Part shown: positions 48,801-56,740 of the stretch, one piece after another
How the letters are laid out: every line of letters begins with the position of its first letter
Numbering within the stretch: the first letter of the stretch is position 1
Origin: JAJEFO01 sp965221845
Lineage (GTDB): Bacteria > Pseudomonadota > Alphaproteobacteria > Rhodobacterales > Rhodobacteraceae
Assembly: GCA_965221845.1 (NCBI GenBank)
Contig: OZ244919.1
Location: forward strand, 1,426,001-1,490,000
Direction of reading: 5' to 3'
DNA: 64,000 bases
Notes under the pieces: generated by a model
Told to the model about the DNA's origin: nothing
Databases searched by the model: none
The model's input: the letters and a program-made list of their open reading frames with translations, nothing else
Position numbers and translations under genes: made by a program

Positions 48801-49636
48801 ACCTTCTGACCTCTCGTCGTGAGCATCGCAACCACCTGTCGGCAGTTTTGGCCGCCGTGAATCGCATGCTGACACTCCGGAAAACCCACACCCACACTGG
48901 GCATCTCGATTGGCTGATCCTTCCCGAGCTCGCCGTCCACCCGAGCGATGTCCGCACCCATCTGATCCCCTTTGCACGCCAGCACAAGGCAATTGTTCTG
49001 ACCGGATTGACCTATGAACACATCCCACCTGTGCAAGCACTGATCAACTCGGCTCTCTGGATCATTCCACAGTGGTCGAAAGCCACCGGTTGGCAAACCC
49101 TGATCCGCCGCCAAGGGAAGCTACATCTTGCCCAACCAGAAAAGGCGATGAGGACTCTCGCTTGTCTTTCTGGACCTCCTGGTGCACTCCGTATCAGGGG
49201 ATTTCGCCCATGCCAGTGGGTGGTCGACTATCCATGGTCCAGCAATCCTGATGACAAGCCGGTCCGGTTGACCGCGTCTGTCTGCTATGATGCTACGGAT
49301 CTGGGCCTTGCATCAGACCTCCGAGGGAAGTCCGATGTCTGGGCCATCCCTGCACTGAACAAGGATGTGAAGACATTCGACCAAATGGCCCTGGCCCTTC
49401 ACTACCACATGTTCCAGCTGATCATCGTTGCCAACAACGGCCAGTACGGCGGCAGCAATGCCTACTGGCCAAAGGATCTTGATTACAAGCGACAGATCTT
49501 CCACACGCATGGCCAGCCACAGGTCTCGATATCGTTTCTTGAGATTGCCGATATTGATGGGTTCCTGAACCGCCAAAGATCGGATGACAACATGAGCGGT
49601 GGCTGGAAATGTCCTCCGGCAGGTCTTGAGGAATGA
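45875..49636 (+). CDS. Reverse transcriptase-nitrilase fusion, UG1/DRT type 1 antiphage defence
   Basis: 1253 residues, ATG with AGCGGAGGA upstream. The N-terminal reverse transcriptase has the first catalytic Asp in HVIHADLRQFYDRV (D216), LPQGLVASGFFANVML at 281 and RYVDDFRI with the catalytic pair D325-D326. After a long middle region, a carbon-nitrogen hydrolase (nitrilase) domain fills the last 250 residues with a complete Glu-Lys-Cys triad: E1018 in LILPELAV, K1082 in RRQGKLHL, C1137 in TASVCYDATD. This architecture is that of UG1-group RTs, shown to protect against phages as DRT type 1. Base composition is clearly lower in GC than the flanking elements, suggesting transfer. Works alone as far as context shows. 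Followed by an IS1595 copy 49 bp after its stop. Confidence 0.92.
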   Translation: MVQEELRPSLDVLREEHVLIQAWKKTASYIRYHNWYSDTLGLDQAATDLPTFIGRIRARLQSGDPWQTEPLRIVLAPKSQSWRVHNDDWKPVNKQGPAPVPLRPLAHVGLADQVVATALMLCLANRVETRQKDPKRPFRLLERLQIEGRRVVEPVVSFGNRLFCDEKDGKLFHRWGSAKLYRAYYQDYQSFISRAEEAAERFFSDRKQHLHVIHADLRQFYDRVRPAALHRAIESIPCDGDPAFVSLAKSVLNWEWDARDKTDIGMYMQQSDITDFGHVALPQGLVASGFFANVMLLDLDDALCEALDTEIAPGLELVDGCRYVDDFRILVEADPKHDIPDDEIQDKVTGWLGDLLQKTASGLELSKDKTQIASLSKRGRPLVLQSAKIKRIQHAISGGFDAHGGKDILDSIQGLMQSQEMAANPDEERWKFSPLPDVRDATVARFGAGRFRTTFRSVRPLLEDDAFSEDSRDSQDAETPTVGNMDITRQSLDRDAKVFALGLIRRWIEDPSNVRLLRVGLDVWPDADLLDETLSLLRPYTGKGKKDAKNRVAWYCLAEIFRAAATETGFVQDEESLPSELGLAAYRQRLQEEAEHLVALDSRRIPWYLKQQALLFLATRVDPTAESNPRMRPGPENRHYRELIQFLRGKKVPKETTRFVTLAILARRTFLDGGQARTLIHPKTSSGRAAELARRDPAFFLELEWGGERVPPRIREDLCRNPRPSKDGHQSLAAIVLDASPSILRNELSILRFAKKFLECWQGTTLEVITPNQVMLKLDGGKFATIESLTIMPPRTAASGSMYEVPTWCPSDQHWRLQLGFLLRFILAQHPDFTRPVRLPSWKEKPSIYRQPESHWYQRLYGFHNGQPAFGDDWTPMTEWLEGFLLALLRWPGCSRSPEFEFINEGHEPTRVVLQDRINKLKSLFGEATRTLILPLCIKPPKPGEDANQPLRACVVQAAIPKAEDFEGRSADLTRDLLTSRREHRNHLSAVLAAVNRMLTLRKTHTHTGHLDWLILPELAVHPSDVRTHLIPFARQHKAIVLTGLTYEHIPPVQALINSALWIIPQWSKATGWQTLIRRQGKLHLAQPEKAMRTLACLSGPPGALRIRGFRPCQWVVDYPWSSNPDDKPVRLTASVCYDATDLGLASDLRGKSDVWAIPALNKDVKTFDQMALALHYHMFQLIIVANNGQYGGSNAYWPKDLDYKRQIFHTHGQPQVSISFLEIADIDGFLNRQRSDDNMSGGWKCPPAGLEE

Positions 49637-49685
49637 TCGGATTTCACCCACGAAGATCAACATCCAGATATCGATAATGCCCCCA

Positions 49686-50911
49686 AAGGCTTATCCCTTT
49701 GAGCAAGGCATGTCCACATTTTGTGTCCGACGGGGGTTGACGATCCGTTTTGTTCGCTTTATGTTCCTCCCATGGCATCGCGATGGAAACACGACCGGCC
49801 CATGTCCCGCCAGGAGTTCGAGGAGCGCTTCCCGGACGACGGTGCCTGCGCCGGGCACCTGGCCAGGCTGCGCTGGGGCGACGGCTTCGCGTGCCCGGCC
49901 TGCGGCTGCACGAAAGGCTGGCAGCTGAAAGGGGAGCGCCGCCTCCACGAGTGCGCGGGGTGCGGACGCCAGACGTCGGTGACGGCGGGCACGGTGATGC
50001 ACCGCAGCCACCTGCCGCTCAGGACATGGTTCCTCGCGGCCCACATCGTGGCGACGCATTCCAACGGCATCTCCGCGCTGCAGCTCCAGGCGCAGCCTGG
50101 CATCGGGAGCTGCAAAAGCGCCTGGCTGCTGCTGCACAGGCTGCGCCGTGCCATGGTCGACCCGGGCCGGAGCCTCCTGCAGGGGATCGCGGAGGTGGAC
50201 GAGACATCCGTGCCCTGCCGCGACGGCGGCGGCGCGGAAACGGACGGGGCGAAGGGCGTCGCCGGCAGGGGCCGCAGCGCCGATGGCAGGATCCTTCTGG
50301 CCGGTGCCGTGGAGCTGTCGGAGGACGGGGCGCCGCGCCGCATCCGGCTGGAGGCCATCGGGGACTATGGATCCGGCGCGCTCCGCGGCTTCATCTCCGG
50401 GGCCGTCGCGCCGGGCGCGTGGGTGGTCACCGACGGATGGAGCGGCTACGCCGGCCTGCCCGGCAACCCGCGGGAGCGCAGGGTGGTCGGCGGCCGAAGG
50501 GCCCACGAGGTCCTGGCCTGGGTCCACCGGGTCTTCTCGAACCTGAAGCGCTGGGCCATGGGCGTGCATCACGGCCTGCGGCGGGAAGCATTTCCAGCGC
50601 TGCCTCGACGAGTTCGTGTTCCGCTGGAACCGGCGGCGCCACAGGCGGACGTCCCTCGACAGCCTGCTCGGCATCGGGCTGGGGCTGCCGCCCGCCACCT
50701 GCCGCGACCTCATCGACGGACACGCCTGACGCGGACGGATCCCGCCACGGGACCGGCGGGCGCACCCGCGCACCACCCGAATCACCACATTCCCGCACCG
50801 TCCGGGCCGCCGCGCGGTGCCGCCGGCGTGGATTCCGTCGGGGATCCGGGGATCCCGCGACCGGCCGCCGGCACAACATCTTGCGGCGCCGGAGTCAAAG
50901 GGATAAGCCTT
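49686..50911. mobile_element. IS1595-family insertion sequence, copy 2
   Basis: 1226 bp between AAGGCTTATCCCTTTG and CAAAGGGATAAGCCTT with a perfect 8-bp duplication TGCCCCCA at 49678-49685 and 50912-50919. Inserted between the RT-nitrilase gene and a second integrase. Confidence 0.93.
49772..50730 (+). pseudogene. IS1595-family transposase with late frameshift
   Basis: MASRWKHDRPMSRQEFEERF opens the frame with a zinc ribbon CPACGCTKGW. The DDE core includes IAEVDETSVP and VVTDGWSGYAG. At about 50583 the frame shifts by one base (GLRREAFPAL in place of the family's RKHFQRCLDEFVFRW), displacing the last 50 residues. Otherwise far better kept than copy 1. Confidence 0.82.
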
Positions 50912-50932
50912 TGCCCCCAATTTGCTCTCCTG

Positions 50933-50962
50933 AATGTCCGGTAAGTCCGGTTAACGGACATT
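50933..50962. promoter_or_regulatory. Inverted repeat upstream of second integrase
   Basis: AATGTCCG (50933-50940) and CGGACATT (50955-50962) around 14 bp that hold GTAAGTCCGGTTAA, with an inner TCCGG repeat. It ends 8 bp before the gene. Could be an operator or a recombination core of the integrase. Confidence 0.45.
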
Positions 50963-50969
50963 TCGGGAT

Positions 50970-51947
50970 TTGAATGTGCCATCAGAATCAAACGCTAAGA
51001 TCACCTTGGAACCGGTCCCCACATCCCTTGCGGACCTGCCACTGCCGACCAATCCGGCGACCCTCGTCCTCGACCCGCGCGTGGCCGCGGCAATTTACGC
51101 AAGCAAGGCCGAGACCACCCGCCGGGTCTATGGGGCCGCGTGGCGCCAATGGGCGGCGTGGTGCGTCGAGTCCGGCAATGAGACCCTGCCGCCCGATCCC
51201 GAGGCCGTCGCCAGCCATCTCGCCGCCCGCGCCGAGGCAGGACGCTCCATCGTCTCATTGCGCCTCACCGTCGCCGCCCTGCAGTTCGTCCAGGACACGG
51301 TGCAGAGCGGGTCGGGGTCCCGCGTGCGCCTGTCGGCCGATCCGCTGGTCGCCGCCACCCTCAGGGGACTGGCCCGCAAGACGGCCGACCGGACTGTCGG
51401 TCAGGCCAAGCCCCTCGATCCCGAGGCCGTCGCCACCATCCGCGGATCCCTCAAGGAAGACACTCGTCCGCGGGCCATCCGCGATCTCGCGCTGATCAGT
51501 CTGCTCGCCTGTACCGGCCTGCGCCGCTCGGAAGTGGTCCGGATGGTCTGGCAGGATCTGCACCTCCAGACCGATGGGACAGGGCGCTTGATCATCCACC
51601 GCTCCAAGACCGACCAGACGGGGGAGGGGGCCGTCATTGCCGTCACCAAAGGGGCCATGGACGATCTCCTGCGTTGGTACGAGACCCAGGACCCGCCCGA
51701 CAATGCCCAGCCGGTCTTCGATGTCTGCAAGCGCCAGATCAGTCGCATTGTGGCCCAGCGTGCCGCGGCCGCCGGCCTCGGGGAAGGTTACAGCGGCCAT
51801 TCGGGCCGGGTAGGGCTGGCGCTGACCATGACCCGCAATCAGGCGCCACCGGCGGCCGTGCAGCGTCAGGGCCGCTGGAAGACCACCCGCATGATCGGAC
51901 GCTACACCCGCAATGAGAGCGCGGAAGAGGCGCTGCGGTATCTGTGA
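50970..51947 (+). CDS. Tyrosine recombinase/integrase, short type
   Basis: 325 residues from a TTG start; a GTG at 50976 is an alternative. SAM-like N-terminal domain (STRRVYGAAWRQW-like: TTRRVYGAAWRQWAAWC), then the catalytic core with Arg in TGLRRSEVVRM, His-x-x-Arg in GHSGRVGLA, Trp in GRWKTTRMI and the Tyr in GRYTRNES. Unlike the 30-kb integrase it lacks an arm-binding domain. It is followed 13 bp later by a small gene. Confidence 0.9.
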   Translation: MNVPSESNAKITLEPVPTSLADLPLPTNPATLVLDPRVAAAIYASKAETTRRVYGAAWRQWAAWCVESGNETLPPDPEAVASHLAARAEAGRSIVSLRLTVAALQFVQDTVQSGSGSRVRLSADPLVAATLRGLARKTADRTVGQAKPLDPEAVATIRGSLKEDTRPRAIRDLALISLLACTGLRRSEVVRMVWQDLHLQTDGTGRLIIHRSKTDQTGEGAVIAVTKGAMDDLLRWYETQDPPDNAQPVFDVCKRQISRIVAQRAAAAGLGEGYSGHSGRVGLALTMTRNQAPPAAVQRQGRWKTTRMIGRYTRNESAEEALRYL

Positions 51948-51960
51948 GGGGAGGGCCATT

Positions 51961-52284
51961 ATGCCCGAGTCGGCAGCAGAGATGGCACGACAGTATGGCC
52001 TTGATGGCAAGGCCTTCCGTCGGGCCTTGCGGGCCGAAGGTTTTTCATGGCATCGTCTGGGCGAATGCTGGGACCCACCCGAGGGCAGTCCCGAATATCA
52101 GGAGATGCTGTGGGTGGCTGAGAGACTTGCCGGAGACAGGCCGAGAAGGACCGCTGTGCGTGTGAAAACCCCGATGCAACAGATCAACCGAATGCAGTAT
52201 GAGGAAAACATTTTGCCAAACTCGTGGAGTCTTCCGAGCTCACCTGATGGTATTTCCGTTCGTTTTTTTCTGCTACCGCGATAG
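51961..52284 (+). CDS. Small unknown protein downstream of integrase (3' end probably replaced)
   Basis: ATG with GGGGAGGG upstream. The first 60 residues (MPESAAEMARQYGLDGKAFR, RALRAEGFSWHRLGECW) look like a small HTH-type protein often found beside recombinases. From about 52186 the frame overlaps the convergent gene at 52184-52381 and ends in a low-complexity tail, so the natural C-terminus was probably lost at a deletion joint. Confidence 0.55.
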   Translation: MPESAAEMARQYGLDGKAFRRALRAEGFSWHRLGECWDPPEGSPEYQEMLWVAERLAGDRPRRTAVRVKTPMQQINRMQYEENILPNSWSLPSSPDGISVRFFLLPR

Positions 52285-52381
52285 CGTTCGGCTTCACCAG
52301 CAAACGATACGCCCGGCCATCATCATCCCGTATCCAGAAGTCTTGGCTTACCGTGCCGTCAAAACTCTTCCGTCCCGCCAT
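52184..52381 (-). CDS. Small unknown protein
   Basis: 65 residues, MAGRKSFDGTVSQDFWIRDD, then DGRAYRLLVKPNAIAVAEKN. ATG at 52381 has a textbook AGGAGG site seven bases upstream. The C-terminal 20 residues overlap the convergent small gene. No family recognised; the strand-rich N-terminus could be an OB- or SH3-like fold. Confidence 0.6.
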   Translation of the reverse strand: MAGRKSFDGTVSQDFWIRDDDGRAYRLLVKPNAIAVAEKNERKYHQVSSEDSTSLAKCFPHTAFG

Positions 52382-52404
52382 GTCTTTTCCTCCTGTGCGT
52401 GTTG

Positions 52405-52434
52405 AAGAAAAGGGGCGGCCCGTGAGCCGCCCCC
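52405..52434 (-). terminator. Intrinsic terminator of porin 3
   Basis: On the minus strand GGGGCGGC pairs with GCCGCCCC around a short loop and is followed by TTTTC. It lies about 18 bp beyond the porin 3 stop at 52450. Confidence 0.78.
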
Positions 52435-52449
52435 GCGTTCGCGTCCCGG

Positions 52450-53557
52450 TCAGAACGCCATCTTGAGGCCGAAGGACCAGGAACACTGCATCAGGTGTTG
52501 CACTTCAGAGTGGAACGGGGGTGTTCTGGTCCGGGCCGTCCAGGTCCTGCTTGCCGTAGTTGGCATGGAGCGAGAACGGACCTGTGGCGTAGGTCACGCC
52601 GATGCCGGTGTAGACGGTTTCGATGTCGTCATGGTCCGCAAACGTCTCTGCGTTTGCCAGAGTCCAATTCGTTCCCGTCAAGCGAGCGTCCGCAGCTGTC
52701 CGCGTGGTGGTGCCCATGTCGTCATCCATGCGGGAGTAGTTGACCACGAACGCAAGGCTTCCGGTCGGCAGCGGGACGGTGGCCGACGCGCTGGCCCCCA
52801 CGATGTCCGCATTGTCGTTCTTCTGGTAGCCGACGCCGATGCCGTAGTTCTCCATGAAGGTTGCCGAAACGCCGACGCCCAGAACGTCGCCGCTGTTCTT
52901 TTTGGGGCAGACAGTGCCGCCCGTGCAACCGATCTTGCCTATTGCGGCAGCGGCCCCGGTTGCCTTGTCTTGATACAGGGTTTCCTGCTCGAACGAGGCG
53001 AAGGCCGTGACGTTCGGGATCAGGCTTCCCGTGCTGTAGGTCAGGATCTGGCCTTTATAGGGGTCATTTTCGGCCGGCGCTCCGGCCGTTCTGGCCGTGC
53101 CGTCCAGCCCGCCGTTGCCGGTGCGCCCGCCGTGCTCATGGTTGTCGGCGATCGACGCCCCGCCGCCTTCGATCTCGGCCAGGGCCGCATCGAACGCGCC
53201 GTCCGTGTCGCCGAGCGTGACCGAGCCGAACGCCCCGCTGACGCTGACCGCGACCCCGGCGTGACCGCCGTTGTCGCCGTCCTGGCCGAGCTTCGAGGCT
53301 TCGTCCAGGTCGACCGCCGCCTTCCAGGTGACGCCGCCGTCCGTCTGGCCCGTGGCCGTGAACGTGACATCGATGTCCTGGAAGAATTCGGCGCCGATCT
53401 TGCCCTTGGCCTTGTTGTCATCGTGATATTTGCCGTGGTCGGCAACGCCCATCTCCGCGAAGCCCGACAGCGTCACGCCCTGGGCAGACGCCGCAAGCGG
53501 CAACCCTGCCAAGGCGGTCGAGGCGAGCAGCACGGCCGCCTTCCGCCTGATTTCCAT
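52450..53557 (-). pseudogene. Outer-membrane porin 3, disrupted by IS30 scar
   Basis: Signal peptide MEIRRKAAVLLASTALAGLP, mature start VTLSGFAEMGVADHGKYHDD and the family blocks GAFGSVTLGDTDGAFD and HANYGKQDLDGPDQ are present. At 52516 the frame enters an IS30 right end and stops after NTPVPL. The native end WSFGLKMAF-stop survives at 52480-52450 beyond the scar. Roughly 60-80 residues of barrel are missing. The loop TGGTVCPKKNSG carries a Cys pair with GKIGC. Confidence 0.88.
52475..52516. mobile_element. IS30 right-end scar inside porin 3
   Basis: 42 bp identical to the right end of IS30 copy 1 (gaccaggaacactgcatcag, then gtgttgcacttcagagtgga). The native porin text GGACCAG and the IS30 text CGACCAG share GACCAG at the joint, suggesting a deletion between short repeats after insertion. 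Confidence 0.82.
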
Positions 53558-53669
53558 TCAGCGATTGGCGGCCGGACCTCCCCGCAGGGGCCGGAAAACC
53601 GGCGCGGAAACAGCGGCCTGCGCGAAGGCCCAGGACGGGGCGGGCCGCCCGTGTCGCCGCCATGTCGCC
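53558..53669 (-). promoter_or_regulatory. Porin 3 leader with tandem GGCGACA half-sites
   Basis: Minus-strand GGCGACA at 53669-53663 and 53658-53652, 11 bp apart, in the GGC variant shared with the porin at 59584. The leader ends CAATCGCTGA before ATG. Confidence 0.65.
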
Positions 53670-53949
53670 GGGGCGGAGCCGCGGCGCCGCCGACGTCCCG
53701 GCCCGCGACAAGGACATGCCTCATGGTCATCGCGGACCGGCTGCCACCGGGAAGCCGCGGCGCGACCGGCAGGGGGAACGTCTTCGACCGCACACCGGCT
53801 CGCGCATGAATGCAGGTCATGGGGCGCGCGTCATTGATGCCGATTTCGCGCCGTCCCGCGCAGGAGAAGGCCGATGCGGCGGACGTTCACGGAGGGGTGC
53901 GGTTCATCAGGCGACCGGCTTCAGGTGCGGCCGTGGAACCGCATTCTCA

Positions 53950-54548
53950 CCTCATCCCGCCATGGAATATGGACGGCCCTGGCCGTTGTCCTGACACGGC
54001 AGGGCAAGGTTGCCTGTCAGCTGCAGAGACACCGTCTGGTCGCTTACGTCGAACCCTGCGGCGGCATCCTCGATCCTGCTCTCGGAAAGATCTCCGTTCA
54101 TGAAGCTGGCCAGGTGCGCGATCGGACACAGGAGCTCGGCCACAGATGCAGGCTGGCATTTCTGCCTGGACGTCCTTGCATTCGTTGAGGCAAGCGATGC
54201 GTTGCCGTCTCGCACGATGGAGTCGGCGCAGCCGCCAGTCAGCCGGGTCCGCTCGAACCTTCTTGCCACGGGATGGCGTTTCTGCGGCACGAACCGGAAA
54301 CGGCGAGCGTCGATGCGGCCGGCGACGGCAGCCGGGTGGCGAAGGCGCCATCACGATGAAGCCGCCCACATGGCCAACGGACAGACCGATACAAGGACCT
54401 TGCCACGGCCGCCTGCCGAGCAGACGCCGATGTTCTCGGTCAGGCACACCCTGTCAAGCATGATCCGGAGGTTGGCAGTCGCATGACCAAGAGCTGGATC
54501 AGCATCGCGCCCGGCATGCCAGTCGATATCGAAGCGGAGCTCTTTCAC
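53950..54548 (-). pseudogene. Possible ImmA/IrrE-like gene, multiply frameshifted
   Basis: Three frames read in order: MKELRFDIDWHAGRDADPAL with VLVSVCPLAMWAASS, then a middle part without clear signal, then VAELLCPIAHLASFMNGDLS and ESRIEDAAAGFDVSDQTVSL. The last block resembles the C-terminal region of ImmA/IrrE-type metallopeptidase proteins (AAELLCP...IEDAA..F.VS..TV). The HExxH motif is not visible. Clearly inactive. Confidence 0.45.
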
Positions 54549-54873
54549 TGCCCGCTTGCCCTTGCATGGAAGCTATGCCGAATTCGGCATGCCGCCAGAA
54601 ATCGATGACGGCGTCCCTGAAGGCGTCGCCAAGCGCCGGCAAATGGCCATGACAGCTTCCTTCGCGATCACGCCGGGCTTCCAGAACCTCGCCGTCGCCG
54701 TTGACCGCCCAGACCTGCCTGGGCCGCTTTCCTGCAAGCCTGTCGCTGACTGCGCCACGCCTCAATCCTTCACGGAGCAGCTCCAGGGCGTCGCCCTCGC
54801 GAAGGATGCCGGCGCTGTCGCACGCCTGCATTCGCCCCGGCGATGCACCGGATGCAATGACGGCCGGGATCAC
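54499..54873 (-). CDS. Unknown small protein, possibly decayed
   Basis: The core DALELLREGLRRGAVSDRLA, then KRPRQVWAVNGDGEVLEARR and CHGHLPALGDAFRDAVIDFW, looks like a compact family-type domain, while the first 20 and last 25 residues do not. It sits between mqsA and the ImmA-like remnant on the same strand, so the three may once have formed an operon. Confidence 0.45.
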   Translation of the reverse strand: MIPAVIASGASPGRMQACDSAGILREGDALELLREGLRRGAVSDRLAGKRPRQVWAVNGDGEVLEARRDREGSCHGHLPALGDAFRDAVIDFWRHAEFGIASMQGQAGSERAPLRYRLACRARC

Positions 54874-55325
54874 TCCCGGTGCCTGTCCAGCACCGGAGCC
54901 GATGACTCGCCCTTGACCGCCTCGTCCCGCTTGCGGAGCACCTCCAGGCCACCGGGATCCCGTTCCAGCAGCAGCAGCGCGCTGGTGACGGCGCCGCTCA
55001 CAAGGACATCGCCGCTCTCGTATTTCTGGAACGCGTTCGGGCCACCGCCGACCAGCCGTCCCGCGGCCTTCTGCGTAAGCCCGAGCCGCCTGCGGATTCG
55101 CTTGACCGCCTGCGGGGCGAGGCGACCCTCGACCTTCGCCCTGAGCGCGGTGAGCGCCCTGTCGGAAACCTTCATGTCGGATCCGTCGTGAATGCTCTCC
55201 CCGCTCGCGTCACAGTACCAGCCCGGCATGTCAACGGTGACCGATTCACCCTTGTAGGCGATCGTCATGGGACGTGTGCCGCGACGCATCGGCGCCCCGG
55301 TTTCCGGGCAGACAGGACTATCCAT
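54870..55325 (-). CDS. mqsA: MqsA-family antitoxin
   Basis: 151 residues. ATG at 55325 lies within the last codons of mqsR, with AAGGAG eight bases upstream. The N-terminal domain PVCPETGAPMRRGTRPM and MPGWYCDASGESIHDG is the alphaproteobacterial form in which each zinc CxxC has become CxxT/S. It is followed by KVSDRALTALRAKVEG and a Cro-type HTH (LGLTQKAAGRLVGGGPNAFQ KYESGD). Binds and silences MqsR and represses the operon. Confidence 0.9.
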   Translation of the reverse strand: MDSPVCPETGAPMRRGTRPMTIAYKGESVTVDMPGWYCDASGESIHDGSDMKVSDRALTALRAKVEGRLAPQAVKRIRRRLGLTQKAAGRLVGGGPNAFQKYESGDVLVSGAVTSALLLLERDPGGLEVLRKRDEAVKGESSAPVLDRHRE

Positions 55326-55644
55326 TCTCATTCTCCTTGAAGGACAGCAGAAGGAACCCGTTGACGGCATCGGCCGTGAACTTCACGTAGAGCGGACCCG
55401 CTTCCGAGGGGACGTGGTAGACGTCCTGCCAGACGCGGTGGTCCGCACGGGACGTCATGGACTTGCGGAAGTCGCGCCTCTCCATGGACTGCAAGACGCC
55501 GACGATTCCCTCGCGCCCGAATCCCAGCGCTGCGGCGGTGCGGATGGCGGTTCCCGTCGCCCTGAGACGCCGGGGCGTGCTGAATGACGACTTGATGGCA
55601 TCAAGTTCATGGGTCGGCCTCCTCTTTTCTGTCATGGGATTCAT
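55318..55644 (-). CDS. mqsR: MqsR-family mRNA interferase toxin
   Basis: 108 residues from MNPMTEKRRPTHELDAIKSS; the ATG at 55635 is an alternative start. The family pattern is present: GFGREGIVGVLQSMERRDFR, KSMTSRADHRVWQDVYHVPS and LYVKFTADAVNGFLLLSFKE, with the conserved Lys, Tyr/His and Arg of the RelE-like active site. Toxin-first order with overlapping antitoxin is typical of mqsRA. Both genes look intact. Confidence 0.9.
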   Translation of the reverse strand: MNPMTEKRRPTHELDAIKSSFSTPRRLRATGTAIRTAAALGFGREGIVGVLQSMERRDFRKSMTSRADHRVWQDVYHVPSEAGPLYVKFTADAVNGFLLLSFKENENG

Positions 55645-55823
55645 GTAGAACCATTATGGTGCTTCTTCAAGCGGAAGCCGGCCGGTGTTCCTGGCGCTGC
55701 ATTTCCGGAGCGTGGTCGGGCGCTCCTGAGAGCTTGACCTGGAATGTGGACGGCCTCGCCGGATGTGGCATCTCCGTGTCAGTTTTCACCCAGACAGGGA
55801 GGCTCTTCGACAAGGAGGGTTCC

Positions 55824-55943
55824 ATGTCGCAAGCCAGGCTCAACGGCAGTGTCAGGACGCTGGTCGACACCATGTATGCAGAACAGCTTCCGGAACGGGA
55901 AGTGAACATGGGCAAGATGGCCGAAGAGCGTCAAGCGACCTGA
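55824..55943 (+). CDS. Small ORF with strong ribosome-binding site
   Basis: 39 residues, MSQARLNGSVRTLVDTMYAE, then QLPEREVNMGKMAEERQAT. AAGGAGG lies seven bases before the ATG. It may be a truncated start of a longer gene, since unrelated IS5 sequence begins 140 bp later. No family recognised. Confidence 0.4.
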   Translation: MSQARLNGSVRTLVDTMYAEQLPEREVNMGKMAEERQAT

Positions 55944-56084
55944 TGAGCATGATGAACGTTCGGGGCGCATCCGCTCCATTGCGGAAAAGGAGGATTCAGT
56001 CATGCAAGACCTGTTTGCCGTCATCCTGACATGAGGTCAGGACGAGGGCGCGGGACGACTCAGAGGCTGAATCATAAGTCAATG

Positions 56085-56740
56085 ATATCATTATGTTATT
56101 TGTTTCCAGCCGCTTGGCGCCGCGCCATCCGCCGGACCAGGAACCGGCACGCCGCGAGCCGCACCCGGGCCAGCGCGCTCGCCAGCGTCCGCTCCACGTC
56201 CTTCGGCCCGGGCGCCGGCACCACGACAGCCACGCGAAGGTCCGCTCCACCACCCAGCGGCGGCACGGCACCGTGAAGTCCCTGGTTTCCTTGGGCCGCT
56301 GCACGATCTCGATGACCGGCCCGAGGCCGTGCCGCGCCAGCGCGGCCCCGGGCTTCGGCCCCGCGCAGCCGCCGTCCGCCCGCAGCTTCCGCACCTGCGG
56401 CGCCTTCCCGGCATCGCCAGGATCACGGCCGGCGCCCCGTCCCGGTCCTGCACGTCCGCCTCGTGCACCCGCACCGCGATCGGGAACCCCTCGACGTCCA
56501 CCGCCAGGTGGCGCTTCCGGCCCCGGCCTTCCTGCCGGCGTCGTACCCGCAGGGCCCGCCCGTCTCCGTCGTCTCGCCGACTGGCTGCCGGTCGCGGCCG
56601 CCGTCGGTGCCGGGGAACGTCCCGCCTGCGCGCGGGCCAGCGTGCGCAGCGCGTCCAGCATGCGCTCGAAGACGCCGCCGTCGCGCCAGGCGTAGAAGTG
56701 GTCCTGGATGGTCGTAAAGGGCGAAATCTGGAGTACACCC
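56085..56740 (-). pseudogene. IS5-family transposase remnant
   Basis: In broken frames the minus strand reads TTIQDHFYAWRDGGVFERML, GRKRHLAVDVEGFPIAVRVH with EADVQDRDGAPAVIL, and RRWVVERTFAWLSW, the central and C-terminal blocks of an IS5-family DDE transposase. At least three frameshifts are present. The N-terminus is cut by the IS1182-like element at 56741. Confidence 0.78.
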
